The position numbers were made by a program, and so were the translations under genes. Of a stretch of 6,970 bases of DNA, positions 5,324 through 6,970 are shown one piece after another. The notes below the pieces were generated by a model. The model had not been told where the DNA came from and did not search any database. It saw nothing but the letters and a program-made list of their open reading frames with translations. The stretch is from Desulfovibrionaceae bacterium (GTDB lineage: Bacteria > Desulfobacterota > Desulfovibrionia > Desulfovibrionales > Desulfovibrionaceae). The stretch's first letter is position 1; each line of letters begins with the position of its first letter. The stretch lies in assembly GCA_017613475.1 (NCBI GenBank), contig JAGADT010000097.1, positions 1 to 6,970 on the forward strand, written 5' to 3'.

Positions 5324-5380
5324 TTTTTGGAATCAAATCCAAAAACTCTCGATTTTTCCAGACTTTTTGGATATGATTCC
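5324..5380 (+). repeat. 57-bp imperfect palindrome, upstream copy flanking the ATPase gene
   Basis: This AT-rich repeat matches 6689-6745 at 53 of 57 positions in the same orientation. Its arms, 5329-5349 and 5360-5380, are inverted repeats of each other (19 of 21 complementary), around a centre of about ten bases. A smaller perfect stem, TTTTTGGA/TCCAAAAA with an ATCAAA loop, sits in the left part. The similarity between copies starts near a shared GCAA just upstream and ends sharply at ATTCC. It also overlaps the probable ATPase promoter. Confidence 0.8.
5349..5377 (+). promoter_or_regulatory. Likely promoter of the ATPase gene inside the palindrome
   Basis: TATGAT at 5372-5377 matches the sigma-70 -10 consensus at five of six positions. 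TCGATT at 5349-5354, 17 bases upstream, is a weak -35 (three of six). Transcription would start near 5384, leaving a short leader before GGAGG at 5396-5400. Because the -10 lies in the right arm of the palindrome, a protein binding the palindrome would block this promoter. The downstream repeat copy has TTTCAT in place of TATGAT. Confidence 0.45.
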
Positions 5381-5406
5381 GTTTTGATGAAGGATGGAGG
5401 TGCGCC

Positions 5407-6633
5407 ATGGCCCTGCGGCGTCTGGAACGAAAGGACTATCTAAATAAACTTATTGCCTTCCGGGACAAGCAGCTGATCAAAGTGGTGACGGGGGTCCGCC
5501 GCTGCGGCAAATCTACTCTGCTGGATATCTTCCAGGATTATCTGCGCGGAAACGGAGTTGAGGAGCGCCAGATTGTTGCTGTCAACCTGGAGGACTTTGA
5601 CTTTTTTTCCCTGCGCGACCCCGCGGCGCTCCATGCCTATGTGAAAGAGCGGCTTGTGCCGGGAAAGATGACCTATGTGTTCATTGATGAAATCCAGCAC
5701 TGTGCGGACTTCCCCGCGGTTGTCGACAGCCTGCACATCCGCAGAAACGTGGACCTGTATTTGACAGGCTCCAACGCCTACATGCTTTCCAGCGAGATCG
5801 CCACGCTGATTTCCGGCCGTTATGTTGAGATCAGGATGCTGCCGCTTTCCTTTGGCGAGTATGCGTCCAGCCGCGGAGGCGAGGGCCTTGCCGGCCTGTA
5901 CAGGGAATACATTGAGGGCAGTTCCTTTCCTTACGCGCTGGAGCTGAAGGATCAGCCATGGGCGCTGCGGGAGTATCTGGAAGGCATTTACAGCACGATC
6001 GTTGTTAAGGATATCGCCGCGCGCAGGAAGATTACCGATGCCATGATGCTGGAAAGCGTGACCCGCTTTGTGTTTGACAGCATTGGCAGCCCGCTTTCCA
6101 CAAAGAAGATCGCGGATGCCATGACCTCTTCCGGGCGGAAAATTGATGTGAAAACGGTGGAGCGCTATCTGGAAGGGCTGATGGAAAGCTTCATCATCTA
6201 TCAGGCAAAGCGCTTCAACATCCGCGGAAAGCAGCATTTGAAAACGTTGGAAAAGTATTACGTGGTCGATATCGGAATGAGGCGGATGCTCCTTGGCCGC
6301 GGCGGCACGGACGTGGGGCATATCCTTGAGAATGTTGTGTACCTGGAGCTGCTCCGCCGGGATTTTGAGGTGTATGTCGGGAAAATTGATGAGCTGGAAG
6401 TGGATTTCATTGTCAGGAACCAGGAGGGCCTGGGCTATATCCAGGTTGCCGCCAGCGTCCGTGATGACAGCACCCTCCGCCGCGAGCTTGCGCCCCTGCA
6501 GAAGATTTCTGACAGCTACCCCAAGCTGATCCTGACGCTCGATGACGATCCGGAAGCCGAGTATGGCGGGATCCGCCGGATCAACGCACTGGAATGGCTG
6601 GCCGGGGAGACTGGGCATTATTCTTTGATCTGA
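5407..6633 (+). CDS. AAA-family ATPase with DUF4143 C-terminal domain
   Basis: The protein has 408 residues, the normal length for AAA_14/DUF4143 proteins, a widespread and poorly understood family that often occurs in many copies per genome. The N-terminal ATPase shows a Walker A, GVRRCGKST (29-37), a Walker B, YVFIDEIQ (90-97), and the sensor-like LTGSNAYML (119-127) and SGRYVEIRMLPLSFGEY (136-152). Residues about 215-270 resemble a winged-helix segment (SPLSTKKIADAM, TVERYLEGLMESFII). The C-terminal DUF4143 region (about 285-350) has the nuclease-fold-like ENVVYLELLRRDFEVYVG, then ELEVDFIV and YIQVAAS, where Gln replaces the catalytic residue expected in an active PD-(D/E)XK enzyme. ATP binding is well supported; the cellular role is unknown. 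The start at 5407 follows GGAGG by six bases. The gene is flanked by 57-bp repeats and has its own terminators on both sides, so it looks like an independent unit, perhaps acquired. Confidence 0.93.
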   Translation: MALRRLERKDYLNKLIAFRDKQLIKVVTGVRRCGKSTLLDIFQDYLRGNGVEERQIVAVNLEDFDFFSLRDPAALHAYVKERLVPGKMTYVFIDEIQHCADFPAVVDSLHIRRNVDLYLTGSNAYMLSSEIATLISGRYVEIRMLPLSFGEYASSRGGEGLAGLYREYIEGSSFPYALELKDQPWALREYLEGIYSTIVVKDIAARRKITDAMMLESVTRFVFDSIGSPLSTKKIADAMTSSGRKIDVKTVERYLEGLMESFIIYQAKRFNIRGKQHLKTLEKYYVVDIGMRRMLLGRGGTDVGHILENVVYLELLRRDFEVYVGKIDELEVDFIVRNQEGLGYIQVAASVRDDSTLRRELAPLQKISDSYPKLILTLDDDPEAEYGGIRRINALEWLAGETGHYSLI

Positions 6634-6688
6634 AATGGCTGCGGCGATGCCGCCGGCGGGTCCACGTCTCAGGCATAGCGCAAGATTT
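6634..6688 (+). other. Short GC-rich spacer after the ATPase gene
   Basis: No gene is seen. The stretch contains GCGGC-GAT-GCCGC (6641-6653) and the overlapping palindrome CCGCCGGCGG (6650-6659), neither followed by a T-run. It leads directly into the downstream copy of the 57-bp repeat. Confidence 0.3.
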
Positions 6689-6745
6689 TTTTTGGAATCA
6701 AATCCAAAAACTCTCGGTTTTTCCAGACTTTCTGGATTTCATTCC
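6689..6745 (+). repeat. 57-bp imperfect palindrome, downstream copy flanking the ATPase gene
   Basis: Same orientation and length as 5324-5380, with four mismatches. The left half is identical over its first 28 bases; two of the mismatches lie in the hexamer that forms the -10 of the upstream copy, which here reads TTTCAT. The arms are still inverted repeats with three mismatches in 21. It begins 55 bases after the ATPase stop codon, so the two copies bracket the gene closely. Confidence 0.8.
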
Positions 6746-6759
6746 TAAAAAAACGGCAG

Positions 6760-6776
6760 GCATGGACAGTCCATGC
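6760..6776 (+). other. Small hairpin before the third terminator
   Basis: GCATGGA-CAG-TCCATGC is a perfect 7-bp stem with a 3-base loop, immediately before the terminator at 6777. A different short hairpin holds the equivalent place before the second terminator copy (1591-1610). Confidence 0.35.
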
Positions 6777-6822
6777 AAAAGCCCCCGTCCGTCGGCATGT
6801 CCGGCAGGGCAGGGGCTTTTTT
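6777..6822 (+). terminator. Rho-independent terminator, copy 3 of a three-copy repeat
   Basis: AAAAGCCCC (6777-6785) pairs with GGGGCTTTT (6812-6820), and the run of six T ends at 6822. The inner part has the same CGG-YATGT-CCGGCAGGGCA core as copy 2. It lies between the convergent ATPase gene and the minus-strand membrane protein gene and may serve both, since the minus-strand reading also ends in four T. Confidence 0.8.
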
Positions 6823-6874
6823 GCGCGGGTCATTCCTTCCGCCCAAGCAGGTCCATGGGGGCGGAGCTGCCGTT

Positions 6875-6970
6875 CTAGCTGAGGAAGTAGCGCAGCAGGG
6901 CCACGGAGCCCATGCCGGTGGCGATGGTTCCGAAAAAGCTTTTGGTTTTTGCGGCCACGAGCAGGGTGGG
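6875..6970 (-). CDS. C-terminal fragment of a membrane protein, possibly AzlD
   Basis: Reading the minus strand from the window edge gives 31 residues (PTLLVAAKTKSFF, GTIATGMGSVALLRYFLS) and then a TAG stop at 6875-6877. The pattern of a short basic stretch (AKTKS) followed by a hydrophobic helix ending in LLRYF resembles the last helix of AzlD-type proteins, small membrane partners of the AzlC branched-chain amino acid exporters. The fragment is too short for certainty. The gene's start lies beyond the window, and it converges on the ATPase gene with the third terminator between them. Confidence 0.5.
   Translation of the reverse strand, partial: PTLLVAAKTKSFFGTIATGMGSVALLRYFLS

Noticed and set aside
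5440..6618. Long open frame of 392 codons on the minus strand opposite the ATPase gene
   Set aside because: The plus-strand ATPase has clear domains, RBS and expected length; the antisense product has no recognisable motif and is a by-product of codon bias in GC-rich DNA.
5300..6760. Target-site duplication flanking the repeat-bounded ATPase unit
   Set aside because: I compared the bases just outside both 57-bp copies and found no matching short direct repeat, so classical transposition cannot be claimed.

Overview
The window looks like chromosomal DNA of a Gram-negative anaerobe of moderately high GC. The evidence is Sec and Tat export signals on small periplasmic proteins, an iron-dependent alcohol dehydrogenase, a flavoredoxin-type flavin protein, a SagB-like exported nitroreductase and a GC-rich background. 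This mix would fit a gut or sediment sulfate-reducer-like lineage (Desulfovibrionaceae or relatives), but that placement is inference; no rRNA or other phylogenetic marker is present.

Layout. Positions 1-132 are the 3' end of a gene with a Cys-rich, acidic tail. A strong hairpin terminator (219-262) is followed immediately by a secreted ankyrin-repeat protein (296-1075). A small Tat-signal, Arg/Pro-rich protein follows (1281-1550). A second copy of the same hairpin terminator lies at 1612-1656. The AraC-family regulator is on the minus strand (1676-2632) and diverges, across an AT-rich promoter region (2633-2812), from a butanol-dehydrogenase-type iron alcohol dehydrogenase (2813-3973). Downstream on the plus strand are a Tat-exported nitroreductase-like protein (4057-4662) and a flavin reductase/flavoredoxin (4785-5276), which ends in a compact terminator. 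No T-tailed terminator separates these three genes, so they may form one transcript. The last complete gene is an AAA ATPase with a DUF4143 C-terminus (5407-6633). A third copy of the hairpin terminator (6777-6822) separates it from the C-terminal end of a minus-strand membrane protein, possibly AzlD (6875-6970).

How the genes may work together. The AraC-like protein probably controls the divergent dehydrogenase and perhaps the two flavin proteins behind it. That would give a small redox or aldehyde-detoxification unit with cytoplasmic and periplasmic parts. The ankyrin protein, the small Tat protein and the ATPase look like independent single-gene units.

The most notable non-coding structure is a 57-bp, mostly palindromic AT-rich repeat on each side of the ATPase gene (5324-5380 and 6689-6745, 53/57 identical). 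The upstream copy contains the likely -10 element of the ATPase gene; the downstream copy has lost it. A second dispersed repeat, a roughly 45-bp terminator palindrome, occurs three times, and a third short module (hairpin plus CCCTTTTATTCGCCYGCAGG) follows two different stop codons. I saw no tRNA, rRNA, CRISPR array, recognisable transposase or clear defence island.
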